From the NCBI GenBank assembly GCA_016212665.1, contig JACREZ010000038.1, positions 28,649-92,648 on the forward strand: a DNA stretch of 64,000 bases. Reading direction: 5' to 3'. Every line of letters begins with the position of its first letter. Positions within the stretch are counted from its first letter, which is position 1. The stretch comes from Ignavibacteriota bacterium (GTDB lineage Bacteria > Bacteroidota > Ignavibacteria > UBA10030 > SZUA-254). Made by a program: the position numbers and the translations under genes. This document shows positions 62,837 to 64,000 of the stretch, piece by piece. Below the pieces are notes generated by a model. That model did not search any database and was not told the origin of the DNA. It saw only the letters and a list, made by a program, of their open reading frames with translations.

Positions 62837-63493
62837 TTAGACAATTATCAATCCTCTACGTATCGCCTCTTTAACTAAATCCGCATCTGTATGAGCCCCC
62901 AGTTTTACCTTGAGTGTATGTTTATGCGTTTCAACTGTTCTTTCACTCAAAAATAACAGAGAACCAATTTCTTTTACTGTTTTTCCTTGTGCAACTAAGA
63001 TAAGAACTTCAAGTTCACGTTCCGTTAAATTCGCTTGCTTATTTTTCCCTGAATTCCTTTGCAACAATGTAGCTAAAACACGTTGGGAGATTTCCGGTGA
63101 ACAATAGAGTTTTCCATCCAATACTTCCCTCAATGCTTTCACCAAGATTTCTGCGTCATAGATATAACGCTTCGCTACAAACCCGGATGCACCGGCATCA
63201 AACATCGAAAGAATATCATCAATTCCTTCTCTCATGGAACATCCTATAATGCGAATGGTTGGGAATTTTTCCAAAATTTTACGTGTCAGTTCTATACCAG
63301 AACGGTCGAACATTCCATGCAATGAGACATCCATACAAATGATATCGGGTTGTTGTTTTTCTAAAAATGCGAATGTCTCAGTTTCATTAGAAGCTTCTCC
63401 GACAACTTCAATCTCATCTTGGTCAGATAACCACGAAGTCATGCCTTGACGACCAAGGGGGTCATCATCAACAATAAGAACTTTGATATTCAT
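62837..63493 (-). CDS. NarL/LuxR-family response regulator
   Basis: 218 residues. Receiver domain with D9-D11, phospho-acceptor D55 (IICMDVSLHGM), conserved KRY in place of the usual Lys-Pro; LuxR-type HTH at the C terminus (LTERELEVLILVAQGKTVKEIGSLLFLSERTVETHKHTLKVKLG). No kinase gene is within reach. No clear Shine-Dalgarno before the ATG. Confidence 0.93.
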   Translation of the reverse strand: MNIKVLIVDDDPLGRQGMTSWLSDQDEIEVVGEASNETETFAFLEKQQPDIICMDVSLHGMFDRSGIELTRKILEKFPTIRIIGCSMREGIDDILSMFDAGASGFVAKRYIYDAEILVKALREVLDGKLYCSPEISQRVLATLLQRNSGKNKQANLTERELEVLILVAQGKTVKEIGSLLFLSERTVETHKHTLKVKLGAHTDADLVKEAIRRGLIIV

Positions 63494-63938
63494 GAAAGAA
63501 CGCTTTTCGTTTGTGATATGTATGTATTGATTTTTATTATAGAAATTGCTTTAAGTCAGAGTTCTCCGCTGAGAGCGTCGCACATGCCTTTAGGTTATAA
63601 ACATTTCCATGTTGGTAAAAAACATTTTGTTGTAATGTCTTTGCTTTTATATCGCTTTCTTTTTTCCTTTATTCTCAGATAAAAGTATTCATCTGTACAA
63701 CACTAGAAAGATACAAAAACTTCCTTAATGGATTGTTGCATAAATTTGAATTTCCAACTACACGATACATTCGGATACAATTTACACAGGGCTGTTGAGA
63801 TAGTCAAGCAGCCGAATTGCCTTATCCCCGCTATAGACACCCCAATAATCATGTAACCCATTGAACAATAACGCGTATGACTGTTAGACGAATTCACCGG
63901 ATGGGTGAAATATCAGGAAAATAGAACTTTTCACATTG
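63494..63938. other. Intergenic region before a possible insertion sequence
   Basis: 445 bp. It must hold the promoter of the NarL-type gene (leftward). Near the right end are GAATTCACCGG and ATGGGTGAAAT, an imperfect inverted pair (about 63890-63912), which may be close to the end of an insertion sequence. No convincing RNA gene or coding region. Confidence 0.4.
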
Positions 63939-64000
63939 ATGCGAATACAAATAGTACCAACAAAAGAAAAAATAACACGACGCAGTGGCATGATCGTCGT
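63939..64000 (+). CDS. 5' end of a possible transposase (partial)
   Basis: ATG at 63939 opens 20 codons to the window edge: MRIQIVPTKEKITRRSGMIV. A start with ...xPTxEKITxRxG is reminiscent of DDE transposases of the IS1380/IS4 kind. Only the first 20 residues are visible, and there is no clear ribosome binding site, so this is a pointer rather than a firm call. Confidence 0.3.
   Translation, partial: MRIQIVPTKEKITRRSGMIV

Noticed and set aside
63703..63897. 64-residue minus-strand open frame near the right edge
   Set aside because: No recognisable motif or ribosome binding site; probably part of an insertion-sequence end.

Overview
The window looks like a chromosomal contig from an uncultured or environmental member of the Bacteroidota/Chlorobi (FCB) superphylum, most likely an Ignavibacteria-type lineage. 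The reasons are two very large secreted proteins ending in type IX secretion (T9SS) sorting domains (NYPNPFNPTT / NHPNPFNPST followed by a KVYNLLGQEV-type segment), the yicC-gmk-rpoZ-coaBC-udg-dnaB gene order, AAGGAGG-poor but A-rich ribosome binding sites, and moderate GC. No ribosomal RNA is present, so the rank cannot be fixed more finely from this window.

Layout. 1-4.7 kb (minus strand): purine-catabolism operon, amidohydrolase/deaminase then xanthine dehydrogenase xdhA and xdhB (xdhB runs off the left edge). 4.8-6.1 kb: coiled-coil protein with a C-terminal receiver domain. 6.3-14.9 kb (minus): housekeeping block yicC-gmk-rpoZ-coaBC-uracil-DNA glycosylase-dnaB (with a complete 420-residue intein)-gpmA-tRNA-Asn-terminator-pdxB. 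15.0-15.13 kb: a cluster of DnaA-box-like 9-mers beside a T-rich stretch at a point where gene polarity flips, a candidate replication origin. 15.3-21.6 kb (plus): a promoter, a small leader ORF, a BNR-repeat surface protein, a 13-copy 21-bp tandem repeat bracketed by two copies of a dispersed repeat, rqcH, two bacterial-microcompartment shell genes (the second with a basic, AT-hook-like and SAP/Rho-N-like tail), and pdxJ. 21.7-29.6 kb: two divergent giant T9SS-type surface proteins. 29.7-34.1 kb: ATPase (DUF4143 type), sensor kinase and NtrC-type regulator in one operon. 34.3-35.0 kb: a truncated tRNA-Arg and a truncated IS4-type transposase, a scar of mobile DNA. 35.0-45.9 kb (minus): a type II secretion / type IV pilus-like operon (pseudopilins, peptidase, ATPase, secretin, PilM/N-, PilO-, PilP-like parts, inner-membrane platform). 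46.9-60.4 kb (minus): an Rhs-type polymorphic toxin locus comprising a fibre-like protein, OmpH/Skp-like protein, lipoprotein, 1709-residue shell-like protein, 1421-residue Rhs protein with a C-terminal toxin-like domain, and a small AT-rich candidate immunity gene. 60.6-63.5 kb: small winged-helix protein, a sigma-54 activator and a NarL-type regulator. The right edge holds the first codons of a probable transposase.

The window is unusually rich in short dispersed repeats of at least six sequence families. Several lie inside genes and are translated in frame: in xdhA, xdhB, the T9SS sorting domain of the 1132-residue protein, the prepilin peptidase and the leader peptide of the major pseudopilin. 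This in-frame repeat colonisation, the candidate origin, the shell protein with a nucleic-acid-binding-like tail, and the Rhs locus with its own OmpH and lipoprotein partners are the observations most worth following up.
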